Notes under the pieces: generated by a model
The model's input: the letters and a program-made list of their open reading frames with translations, nothing else
Databases searched by the model: none
Told to the model about the DNA's origin: nothing
Translations under genes and position numbers: made by a program
Assembly (NCBI RefSeq): GCF_001735805.1
Contig: NZ_CP017248.1
Location: 4,030,001-4,094,000 of the forward strand
From: Streptomyces fodineus
GTDB lineage: Bacteria > Actinomycetota > Actinomycetes > Streptomycetales > Streptomycetaceae
Length of the DNA stretch: 64,000 bases
Direction of reading: 5' to 3'
Shown here: in pieces, positions 57,494 to 64,000 of the stretch
Layout: every line of letters begins with the position of its first letter
How positions within the stretch are numbered: position 1 is the stretch's first letter

Positions 57494-58162
57494 TCAGCCG
57501 CCCGGCGTCACCAGTCCCGTCTCGTACGCCAGCACCACCGCCTGGGCCCGGCTGCCCAGGTCCAGCTTGCTCATCGTGCGGTTGAGGTGGGTCTTGACGG
57601 TGGCCTCGCTGATGTAGAGGCGGTCGGCGATCTCCACGTTGGACAGCCCGCGGGCGGTGAGCTTGAGGACCTCCACCTCGCGGGAGGTGAGCACGCCGAG
57701 GTCGGGCGGGGCCGTACCGGCCGGGTCCGGGGCCTGCCGGCGGGCGAAGGCCTCCACCAGGCGCCGGGTGACACTGGGCGCGAACAGCGCGTCGCCGCCG
57801 TCGACCGCGGTGACCGCGGCGAGCAGCCGCTCCGGCCCGGAGTCCTTCAGCAGGAACCCGGAGGCCCCGGCGCGCAGCGCCCCGTACACGTACTCGTCGA
57901 GGTCGAAGGTGGTCAGCACCAGCACCCGGGGCGGGCGGCCGTCGGCCTCGGCGAGGATCCGCTCGGTGGCCTCGATGCCGTTGACGCCGGGCATCCGGAT
58001 GTCCATGAGGACCACATCGGGGCGGGTCTCGGTGGCGAGCCGTACGGCCTGCTCACCGTCCCCGGCCTCGCCCACCACCTCGAAGCCGGGCGCGGCCTCC
58101 AGCAGGCCGACGAGCCCGGCGCGGATGAGGAACTGGTCGTCGACGACGAGCACTCTGGTCAT
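57494..58162 (-). CDS. NarL/LuxR-type response regulator
   Basis: 222 residues. Receiver domain with the phosphorylated Asp in PDVVLMDIRMPGVNGIEA (about residue 54) and Thr/Lys (LVLTTFD, LLKDSGP); C-terminal LuxR helix-turn-helix LTSREVEVLKLTARGLSNVEIADRLYISEATVKTHLNRTMSKL. Partner of the sensor kinase 42 bp upstream; signal unknown. ATG at 58162. Confidence 0.93.
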   Translation of the reverse strand: MTRVLVVDDQFLIRAGLVGLLEAAPGFEVVGEAGDGEQAVRLATETRPDVVLMDIRMPGVNGIEATERILAEADGRPPRVLVLTTFDLDEYVYGALRAGASGFLLKDSGPERLLAAVTAVDGGDALFAPSVTRRLVEAFARRQAPDPAGTAPPDLGVLTSREVEVLKLTARGLSNVEIADRLYISEATVKTHLNRTMSKLDLGSRAQAVVLAYETGLVTPGG

Positions 58163-58204
58163 GCCGTACGGTCGTCCCCCCGACGTGCGCCGTCCCGTTA
58201 CCGC

Positions 58205-59371
58205 CTACCGCTCCGCTTCCGGCGAGCCGGTACGGCCGCGCTCGGCGGCCGACGTGGGCAGGGTGAGCAGGACCTCGAAGCCGCCCCCGGAGCGTGGGCC
58301 GACCGTGATCGTCCCACCGTAGAGCTTGGCCCGCTCGCGCATGCCGATCAAGCCGTGTCCGCTCCCCGTCGGCACTCTGGCCGGAATCGTCCCCTGACCG
58401 TCGTCGGTGACCCGGACGGTCAGCTCGTGGGCACCGTACCGGAGTTCCACGCGCGCGTGCGCCGGACCGGCGTGTTTGAGGACGTTGGTGAGGGCCTCCT
58501 GGACGACGCGGTAGGCGCACAGTTCGACGCCGGGCGGCAGCGGGCGCCCGGTGCCCGCCACGGCGAGGTCCACGGGCAGCCCGCCGGAGCGGACCCGGTC
58601 GAGGAGTTCGCCGAGCCGGGCCAGCGTCGGCATGGGGGCCCGCTCGGGCGCCTCGGGGTCCTCCTCGCGCAGCAGGTGCAGCATGCGGCGCAGCTCCTCC
58701 AGGGCCTCGCCGCTGGTGTCCGCGATGGTGCCGAGCGCGCCGCGGGCCCGGCCCGGGTTGGAGTCGAAGACGAACCGGGCAAGACCGGCCTGCACCGAGA
58801 TGACGGACATGTGGTGGGCGACCACGTCGTGCAGCTCGCGGGCGATCCGGCCGCGTTCCTCGGCGACCGCGCGCCGGGCCCGCTCGGCCTGCTCGGCGTG
58901 CAGCCGGCGGGTGAGCTCGGCGGAGCGGTGGGCCAGGTGCCCGAACCAGACCAGCACCGAGGAGTACAGCAGTGCCTGGCCGAGCACGGACGCCATGGAC
59001 GGGGTGTGGCTGACCACACCGGCGTACGCCCAGACCCCGGTCAGGCAGGCCGCACAGGCCAGCGCGGTGCGCACGGGGCGTACGGAGGCCACGGTGTACA
59101 GCGCGAGCATGGAGCCGAAGGTGCACACCACCGGCCAGTAGCCGAGGGTGATGTAGACGGTCGCGGCGGCCTGGACGACGGCGAAGACCAGGAGCGGCCG
59201 GCGACCGCGCAGGGCGACCGGCAGATGGGCGAGGGCGACCAGGGCGTAGGCGCGGGCGTCGAGTTCCTTCCAGCCCTGCGACCGCGACTCCTGCCCGAGC
59301 AGGACGGCGACCACGGTCATGGCGACCGCGATCAGCGGGTCCACGAGCGGGCGGAGGGTCGGCGGTCGCAC
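58205..59371 (-). CDS. NarL-system sensor histidine kinase (HPK7-type)
   Basis: 388 residues with four to five N-terminal helices (VALAHLPVALRGRRPLLVFAVVQ, GSMLALYTVAS, ALACAACLTGVWAYAGVV, GQALLYSSVLVWFGHL). Then the HisKA_3 box RGRIARELHDVVAHHMSVISVQAG (phosphorylated His at about 184) and a GHKL ATPase domain (ALTNVLKHAG, VTDDGQG, GHGLIGMRERAKLYGG). It signals to the response regulator encoded downstream. GTG at 59371 is chosen from its position before the first helix; ribosome site weak. Confidence 0.9.
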   Translation of the reverse strand: MRPPTLRPLVDPLIAVAMTVVAVLLGQESRSQGWKELDARAYALVALAHLPVALRGRRPLLVFAVVQAAATVYITLGYWPVVCTFGSMLALYTVASVRPVRTALACAACLTGVWAYAGVVSHTPSMASVLGQALLYSSVLVWFGHLAHRSAELTRRLHAEQAERARRAVAEERGRIARELHDVVAHHMSVISVQAGLARFVFDSNPGRARGALGTIADTSGEALEELRRMLHLLREEDPEAPERAPMPTLARLGELLDRVRSGGLPVDLAVAGTGRPLPPGVELCAYRVVQEALTNVLKHAGPAHARVELRYGAHELTVRVTDDGQGTIPARVPTGSGHGLIGMRERAKLYGGTITVGPRSGGGFEVLLTLPTSAAERGRTGSPEAER

Positions 59372-59595
59372 CGCCGCAGGGTAACGCCCGAGGCCGGAGG
59401 CGGGAGTCAACCCGTGGGGGTACCGCGGAAGTTGCAGGCACCGGTCGGCTACCGCCCGGGGTGGTAGGAGAGTTCCGCCCGCGGGTGGAGGCGCGGCCGG
59501 GGCGGGCGGCCGTAGCGTCGGGGACGGGGACACGCCGGTGGCCCGCGCCCCCGGGGGAGGCGCGGGCCACCGGCGGCGCGCTGTCGCGCCTGGCG

Positions 59596-60087
59596 CTACT
59601 TGTTGCTGAGCGTGACGTGCAGCAGGTCCTTCAGGAACGGGATCTGCAGCCAGGGGTCGGGCTGGGCCATCATCGCCAGCAGGACGATCCCGAGGCCGAG
59701 GATGCCGTACGTGACGATGTCCGTGAAGCGCGAGCGGACGGCGAGCATGCCGACGCCGGGCAGTATCCAGCGCATGACCGCGCCGGCCAGCAGGGTGGCG
59801 CCGATCAGCAGGGTGCCGGCGCGGAACAGGTCGAAGGCGGTCAGCAGCAGGCCGAGCGCGACCCCGCAGAGCACGACGAGCAGGGGCCACTGTCGCGCCG
59901 GGGCCGGGGCGTCGCGGGAGGCGGCCCGGCCGCCGCCCTCGGGCCGGGCGGTGTCCCGGGTGATCCGCGGGAAGCGGCGGGTGGTCCGCTCGGGACGCTC
60001 CTCGCCGTCGTCGTGTGCGCGGGTGAATGCCCGCCCGTTCTGCGTTGCGCGGGTGACCGCCCCCGCGCGGGCTTCCTCAGCCGGCAC
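59596..60087 (-). CDS. DUF3017 family membrane protein
   Basis: 163 residues: a basic, disordered N-terminal third, then three helices (WPLLVVLCGVALGLLLTAFDLF, GTLLIGATLLAGAVMRWIL, ILGLGIVLLAMMAQ). DUF3017 proteins are found next to folD in actinobacteria, as here, and their function is unknown. The GTG at 60087 lies 11 bp inside the folD stop region, giving translational coupling; a later start would shorten the basic tail. Confidence 0.82.
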   Translation of the reverse strand: MPAEEARAGAVTRATQNGRAFTRAHDDGEERPERTTRRFPRITRDTARPEGGGRAASRDAPAPARQWPLLVVLCGVALGLLLTAFDLFRAGTLLIGATLLAGAVMRWILPGVGMLAVRSRFTDIVTYGILGLGIVLLAMMAQPDPWLQIPFLKDLLHVTLSNK

Positions 60088-60931
60088 TGCGCTCCGCCGC
60101 CTCGACCACGTTGACCAGCAGCAGCGCCCGGGTCATCGGGCCCACACCACCGGGGTTCGGAGAGATCCAGCCGGCCACCTCGACGACGTCCGGGTGGACG
60201 TCACCGACGATCTTGCCCTCGGCGTTGCGGGACACACCGACGTCCAGGACCGCGGCACCCGGCTTGATGTCCTCGGCGCGGATCAGGTGCGGGGCGCCGG
60301 CGGCCGCGATGACGATGTCGGCCCGCTTCAGGTGGGCGGACAGATCACGGGTGCCGGTGTGGCACTGGGTCACCGTGGCGTTCTCGCTGCGGCGGGTGAG
60401 CAGCAGCGGCATCGGACGCCCGATGGTCACACCGCGTCCGACGACCACGACCTCGGCGCCCTTGATCTCCACGCCGTGGCGGCGCAGCAGGGTCAGGATG
60501 CCGTTCGGGGTGCAGGGCAGCGGAGCCGGCTCGTTCAGCACCAGCCGCCCGAGGTTCGTCGGGTGGAGCCCGTCGGCGTCCTTGGCCGGGTCCATCAGCT
60601 CCAGGATGCGGTTCTCGTCGATGCCCTTGGGCAGCGGCAGCTGGACGATGTAACCGGTGCAGGCCGGGTCCTCGTTCAGCTCCCGGACGACCGCCTCGAT
60701 CTCCTCCTGGGTCGCCGTGGCGGGCAGCTCGCGCTGGATGGAGGCGATGCCGACCTGCGCGCAGTCGCGGTGCTTGCCGGCGACGTACTTATGGCTGCCG
60801 GGGTCGTCCCCGACCAGGATCGTGCCGAGGCCGGGCGTGATGCCCCTCTCCTTCAGCGCCGCCACGCGGGCGGTCAGATCGGACTTGATCGCGGCTGCGG
60901 TGGCCTTGCCATCGAGAATCTGGGCGGTCAT
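60077..60931 (-). CDS. folD: Methylenetetrahydrofolate dehydrogenase/cyclohydrolase
   Basis: 284 residues, bifunctional enzyme converting 5,10-methylene-THF through methenyl-THF to 10-formyl-THF, supplying formyl for purines and fMet. Motifs: LGTILVGDDPGSHKYVAGKHRDC (Tyr-Lys active site), VQLPLPKGID, PCTPNGILTLLRRHGVEIKG, VVVGRGVTIGRPMPLLL and VLDVGVSRNAEGKIVGDV. ATG at 60931 with GGGGGGT. Lies far from glyA but in the same pathway. No ZTP aptamer was found in its own leader. Confidence 0.96.
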   Translation of the reverse strand: MTAQILDGKATAAAIKSDLTARVAALKERGITPGLGTILVGDDPGSHKYVAGKHRDCAQVGIASIQRELPATATQEEIEAVVRELNEDPACTGYIVQLPLPKGIDENRILELMDPAKDADGLHPTNLGRLVLNEPAPLPCTPNGILTLLRRHGVEIKGAEVVVVGRGVTIGRPMPLLLTRRSENATVTQCHTGTRDLSAHLKRADIVIAAAGAPHLIRAEDIKPGAAVLDVGVSRNAEGKIVGDVHPDVVEVAGWISPNPGGVGPMTRALLLVNVVEAAERSAG

Positions 60932-61195
60932 ACCCCCCATCCTCGCGGATGACCCGCCCCCGGTTCCAATCCGGGGTCGCCGGGCGCCGTACCGCAATGT
61001 CACCAGATGATCGACGATGTTGCACTTGCACAACACCTGGGTCGTCCGGCTGGACAAGTCGGTAACCGGTCAAGAACGATGAACAGCACAGTGCAGCGGG
61101 CAGCTCAACGGGGGGACGGACCGCATCTGTAGAAACTCTCCTCCGTGCAGTGCCGCGACTCGTCCCCGCACTCGAGCAACGGAGGAACCACCACC

Positions 61196-61762
61196 ATGAG
61201 CTTCGGCGACCCGAACAACCCGTACGGCCCGCCGCAGGGCCAGCAGCAGGGCTACGGCTACCCTCAGGGCCAGCAGCCCGGGTACGGCTACCCCCAGGCA
61301 CCGCCCGTCCAGCAGGCGTACGGCGCCGGCGCCCCGATGACCGCCATGCCGGGGAACGTCAGCGCGGCCCGGGTGATGCTGTGGGTGATCGTCGGTCTGC
61401 AGGTGATCGGCGCGGGTCTGTTCGTGTTCTACGCGATCGCCGTGAACCACGCCAAGAACGACAGCAACCTGCAGGACAACTCCTCCTTCCAGCGGGTCGC
61501 CGACTACGGCACCGGCATCCTGATGGGCATGGCGGTGTTCGCGCTCGCCTGGGGCGTGTTCGCGGCCGTCCTCGCGGCGAAGTTCAACACCGGCGGCAAC
61601 GGCCTGCGCATCACCACCCTGGTGTTCGGCATCATCACCGCGGTCCTCGGCCTGTACCCGTTCGTCATCGTGGGCCTCGTGCACACGGTTCTGGCGATCC
61701 TGATCGCCTGCTTCGTGGGCGGAGCCGGCGGCAGGGCCTGGTTCAACCGCGCGCGCTACTGA
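61196..61762 (+). CDS. Small membrane protein with Gly-Tyr-Pro-Gln-rich N-terminus
   Basis: 188 residues. The first about 50 are a low-complexity YGYPQGQQPGYGYPQ tract, then four helices (AARVMLWVIVGLQVIGAGLFVFYAIAV, GTGILMGMAVFALAWGVFAAVLA, LRITTLVFGIITAVLGLYPFVIVG, TVLAILIACFVG). Proteins of this plan are common in actinobacteria. No known function; the GQQ/PGY tract may mediate weak interactions. ATG at 61196 has an excellent GGAGGAACC. Confidence 0.8.
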   Translation: MSFGDPNNPYGPPQGQQQGYGYPQGQQPGYGYPQAPPVQQAYGAGAPMTAMPGNVSAARVMLWVIVGLQVIGAGLFVFYAIAVNHAKNDSNLQDNSSFQRVADYGTGILMGMAVFALAWGVFAAVLAAKFNTGGNGLRITTLVFGIITAVLGLYPFVIVGLVHTVLAILIACFVGGAGGRAWFNRARY

Positions 61763-61804
61763 ACCCGCCCGCGCGACGGAACAGTTCGCGCCATTTCAAC
61801 GCCG

Positions 61805-61843
61805 AGGGCCGTGTCTCACCCGTCCAGGGGGAGGCACGGCCCT
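61805..61843 (+). terminator. Terminator after the small membrane protein
   Basis: AGGGCCGTG (61805-61813) and CACGGCCCT (61835-61843) form a 9-bp stem with a 21-nt loop, 43 bp past the stop; GCTGTCTCCCCCT follows. Confidence 0.6.
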
Positions 61844-61915
61844 GCTGTCTCCCCCTAGTCTGGCTGGGGTGGCCGCCCGCGGCCGGGGTGGCCGTCAGGG
61901 ACGGGAAGAGGCAGC

Positions 61916-62671
61916 TTGTACAGCATCATCGTCGTACCTCCGCCGATCCCGGAGGACCGACCGCAGCGCAACCAGATCCGGCTCGCCCCCGGCGAGCGCC
62001 TCGCCTTCGGGCGGGCGCCCGGCAACAGTCTGACGATCCCGCACGAGGGCGTCTCGCGCCGGGCCGGCGAGCTGAGCGCGCAGGGCGCGTTCTGGATACT
62101 GAGCAACCTGTCCGCGCGGCAGACGTACGTCGTGGAGAACCCGGAGGGCGCCGGTGAACACATCAAGGTCGGCCCGGGCAGACTCGAAGCGCCGATCCCG
62201 TTCGAGTTCTCGCGGATCGTGCTGCCCGCCGCGGGCGAGCTGCTGACCATCGAGGTGTGGGCGCCGCGCCATGACTACCTGCGCGACGGCGCCGGAGCGG
62301 ACGGCGACACCACCGCCCCCGCCTTCTCCGTCGACCGCACCAAGCGCTACTTCGCCGTGCTGGCCGCGCTGTGCGAACCCCGGCTGCGCGGCGACCCGCA
62401 CGCCCCGCTGCCCACCGTCGACCAGGTCGTCGACCGGCTGCGCCCCGCCTGGCCGGCCGCCTCGCGCACCTCGGTGCAGTGGAACATCGACTACCTGGCC
62501 GTGAAACTACGGCTCAAGCCCGGCCCGGAGACCGCGGACACCGGCCCCCGCCTCAACGGCAAGAAGGAGTCGCTGGTCTCCCTGGCGCTCCGCTTCGACC
62601 TCGTACGGGAGGACGACCTGCTCGTCCTGTCCGGCTCCGGGTCCGCCGCCGCGAGCCGGTCGGCCCGGTGA
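61916..62671 (+). CDS. FHA-like domain protein coupled to a Ser/Thr kinase
   Basis: 251 residues. N-terminal FHA-like region with RLAPGERLAFGRAPGNSLTIPHEGVSRRAGEL, the usual G-R and S-x-x-H-like positions, then a helical or winged region KRYFAVLAALCEPRLRGDPHAPLPTVDQVVDRLRPAWP that resembles the DNA-binding-like part of related Streptomyces proteins. TTG start at 61916 behind GGAAGAGG. Its stop overlaps the kinase start by GTGA, so the two are made together; FHA domains bind phosphothreonine, so it is a likely substrate or partner of the kinase. Confidence 0.72.
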   Translation: MYSIIVVPPPIPEDRPQRNQIRLAPGERLAFGRAPGNSLTIPHEGVSRRAGELSAQGAFWILSNLSARQTYVVENPEGAGEHIKVGPGRLEAPIPFEFSRIVLPAAGELLTIEVWAPRHDYLRDGAGADGDTTAPAFSVDRTKRYFAVLAALCEPRLRGDPHAPLPTVDQVVDRLRPAWPAASRTSVQWNIDYLAVKLRLKPGPETADTGPRLNGKKESLVSLALRFDLVREDDLLVLSGSGSAAASRSAR

Positions 62672-64000
62672 CCGAGCCGTACGCCGTTCCCGTGCCCAGG
62701 GGCTACCGGGTCGGCGTCTGGGAGGTGCGCGAGCCGATCGCGACGGGGGCCTTCGGCAGCGTCTACGTGGGCCGGCGCACCGGGGACGGCGAGCGTGAAC
62801 TGCCGCGCACCGCCGCCCTGAAGTTCCTGCCCACCGGCACCGGCACCCCGCGCCAGCTGGCCCACCTGCGCGAACTCATCGAGCGCGAGGTCGGCCTGCA
62901 CCGGCGGCTGAGACGGCCGCGGCTGATCCGGATGTACGAGAGCCTCGTCGTCGACGACCCCGGCCACCCCGGACTCGACGGCGCCACCGTCCTGGTGCTG
63001 GAGCGGGCCGAAGGCTCCCTGTCCGCCCTGCTGGCCGGCTCGCCGCGCCCCGCCGCCGGGCCCGCCCTGCTCGCCCAGGTCTGCGAGGGACTGGCCCAGC
63101 TGCACCGGGCGGGCTGGGTGCACGGCGATCTGAAGCCGGCCAACGTGCTGCTGATGACGGACGGTTCGGCGCGGCTCGCCGACTTCAACATGGCCGCCGA
63201 GCTGGAGGGCACCCACGCCTACACCCCGGCCTTCTCCACCCCCGACTACACCCCACCCGAGCTGCTGTGGGCGGAGATCGGCGAACGCGGCCGGCGGATC
63301 CGCCCGTCCGCCGACGTCTGGGCCTTCGGCGTGCTCGCCCATCTCGTCCTCACCGACTCCTTCCCGCTGTCCGGCGCCACCCCGACGGCCCGCCGCGACG
63401 CGGCCGCCGCCTACGCCCACGGCACCGACGAACTGCGTCTGTCGCCCGGGCTCCCGGACGCCTGGCGGGAGATCATCCGCGACTGCCTGGCCCGTACGCA
63501 CGCCGCGCGCATCGGCACCGAGGCGCTGCTGCGCCGGGTCGAGTCGGCCGCCGGCACGAGCCGCTCGCCGCGCCTGCCCCGGCTCTTCCCGCGCCGCAGA
63601 CGCCGGCGGACGGTCATCGCGGGCGCCGCGGCCGCCACCGTCGCCGTGGCGGCCCTGGGGTACGGCATCAGCACCTGGACGGCTGCCGGCGGCACCGACG
63701 ACAAGGGCGTGGCCACCTACGGCGCCTCCGAACTCCGCACGGACAAGGGCGTCCCGGTGCAGTACCGGAAGCTCATCGTCGACTCCGCCCACGCCTGCCC
63801 CGGGCCCGACGTCACCCCCGCGCTCGTCGCGGCGATGCTGAAGGCCGAGAGCAATTTCGACCCGAACCTCTCCGACCCGGCCCAGCACGAGTTCGGCATC
63901 GCCCGCTGGACCCCCGCCGTCCTGCGCTGGTACATGCGCGACGACGGCGTCCCCGCGCCGACGACGCCCACCCCGCCCCTCACGCCCTCCGTCTCCATCC
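62668..64000 (+). CDS. Ser/Thr protein kinase with transmembrane helix and outer lysozyme-like domain, 3' end beyond window
   Basis: 444 residues visible. Kinase: glycine loop ATGAFGSVY (about residues 25-33), Lys52 in AALKFLP, Glu74, HGDLKPANV in place of HRD (Asp154) and ADFNMAAE in place of DFG (Asp172). A basic stretch and one helix (TVIAGAAAATVAVAALGYGIS) follow at about 312-335. The outer part (about 350-444) reads DVTPALVAAMLKAESNFDPNLSDPAQHEFGIARWTPAVLRWYM, which has the E-S-x-F and G-I-A-x-W-T-P pattern of lytic transglycosylases. GTG at 62668. A kinase with a peptidoglycan-cleaving or -sensing outer domain is unusual; most actinobacterial kinases carry PASTA or other binding domains. 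Confidence 0.8.
   Translation, partial: MTEPYAVPVPRGYRVGVWEVREPIATGAFGSVYVGRRTGDGERELPRTAALKFLPTGTGTPRQLAHLRELIEREVGLHRRLRRPRLIRMYESLVVDDPGHPGLDGATVLVLERAEGSLSALLAGSPRPAAGPALLAQVCEGLAQLHRAGWVHGDLKPANVLLMTDGSARLADFNMAAELEGTHAYTPAFSTPDYTPPELLWAEIGERGRRIRPSADVWAFGVLAHLVLTDSFPLSGATPTARRDAAAAYAHGTDELRLSPGLPDAWREIIRDCLARTHAARIGTEALLRRVESAAGTSRSPRLPRLFPRRRRRRTVIAGAAAATVAVAALGYGISTWTAAGGTDDKGVATYGASELRTDKGVPVQYRKLIVDSAHACPGPDVTPALVAAMLKAESNFDPNLSDPAQHEFGIARWTPAVLRWYMRDDGVPAPTTPTPPLTPSVSI

Noticed and set aside
60932..61195. Second ZTP riboswitch upstream of folD
   Set aside because: No GGGTCGTGAC-type block or CGCCTGGGC in the leader on the minus strand.

Overview
This is a 64 kb piece of high-GC actinobacterial chromosome, almost certainly from a Streptomyces. 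The base composition, GTG/TTG starts, 4-bp start/stop overlaps and family content (DUF2690 XRE proteins, DUF3017 next to folD, a SCO4848-type membrane protein, DprE1/DprE2-like enzymes) all point there. From memory, the gene order parallels the S. coelicolor core region around SCO4820-SCO4882. I see no tRNA, rRNA, insertion sequence, prophage or CRISPR array.

Layout. 1-6738: a sialic-acid-like cell-wall glycopolymer locus. A NeuA-type cytidylyltransferase and a frameshifted DUF6716-type glycosyltransferase face a GT2, a polysialyltransferase-family protein, an acyltransferase 3 and a SAM methyltransferase. 6748-9959: a TetR/FAD-monooxygenase pair with twin operators; the monooxygenase frame has lost its stop and runs antisense through a LysE exporter; then a decayed Uma2 gene. 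10051-12575: a catalytic-only acyl-CoA mutase and an L,D-transpeptidase. 12800-16517: two paralogous ECF sigma/membrane anti-sigma pairs. 16667-20371: small conserved genes, a DUF4328 protein and a secreted GH20 hexosaminidase. 20526-24746: an OHCU-decarboxylase-like protein lacking the usual catalytic motif, then sdhCDAB with a strong terminator.

24812-32983: VOC protein, TetR, solute-binding protein, SCO4848-type protein, D,D-carboxypeptidase, YihY/BrkB membrane protein, a diverged DprE1/DprE2-like pair and a 2'-5' RNA ligase-like protein. 33201-37215: trpS, glyA with a ZTP (pfl) riboswitch, and ornithine aminotransferase. 37212-42894: a glutathionylspermidine-synthase-like ATP-grasp enzyme with a YgiB-like lipoprotein, a DMT permease, and a MocR regulator divergent from two AhpD-like proteins and a PEP-mutase-like enzyme. 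42901-50673: a five-gene choline/glycine betaine operon with a divergent MarR-GNAT regulator and two operator boxes. 51812-55298: LysR, MFS exporter, mdh. 55743-59371: DUF2690 XRE protein and a two-component system. 59596-64000: DUF3017, folD, a small membrane protein, and a coupled FHA protein/Ser-Thr kinase whose predicted outer part carries a lysozyme-like domain (cut by the window edge).

How the parts fit. TCA-cycle genes (sdhCDAB, mdh) and one-carbon genes (glyA, folD) sit among envelope functions (wall polymer, L,D-transpeptidase, carboxypeptidase, hexosaminidase, DprE-like pair, kinase with a lytic domain) and envelope-type regulators. The most notable observations are the ZTP riboswitch, the kinase/lysozyme-like fusion, the duplicated sigma/anti-sigma module with an extracellular cysteine pair, the betaine operator boxes, and several small lesions. 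The lesions are a palindromic insertion, a lost stop, a deleted Uma2 gene, and C-termini built from a dispersed intergenic repeat.
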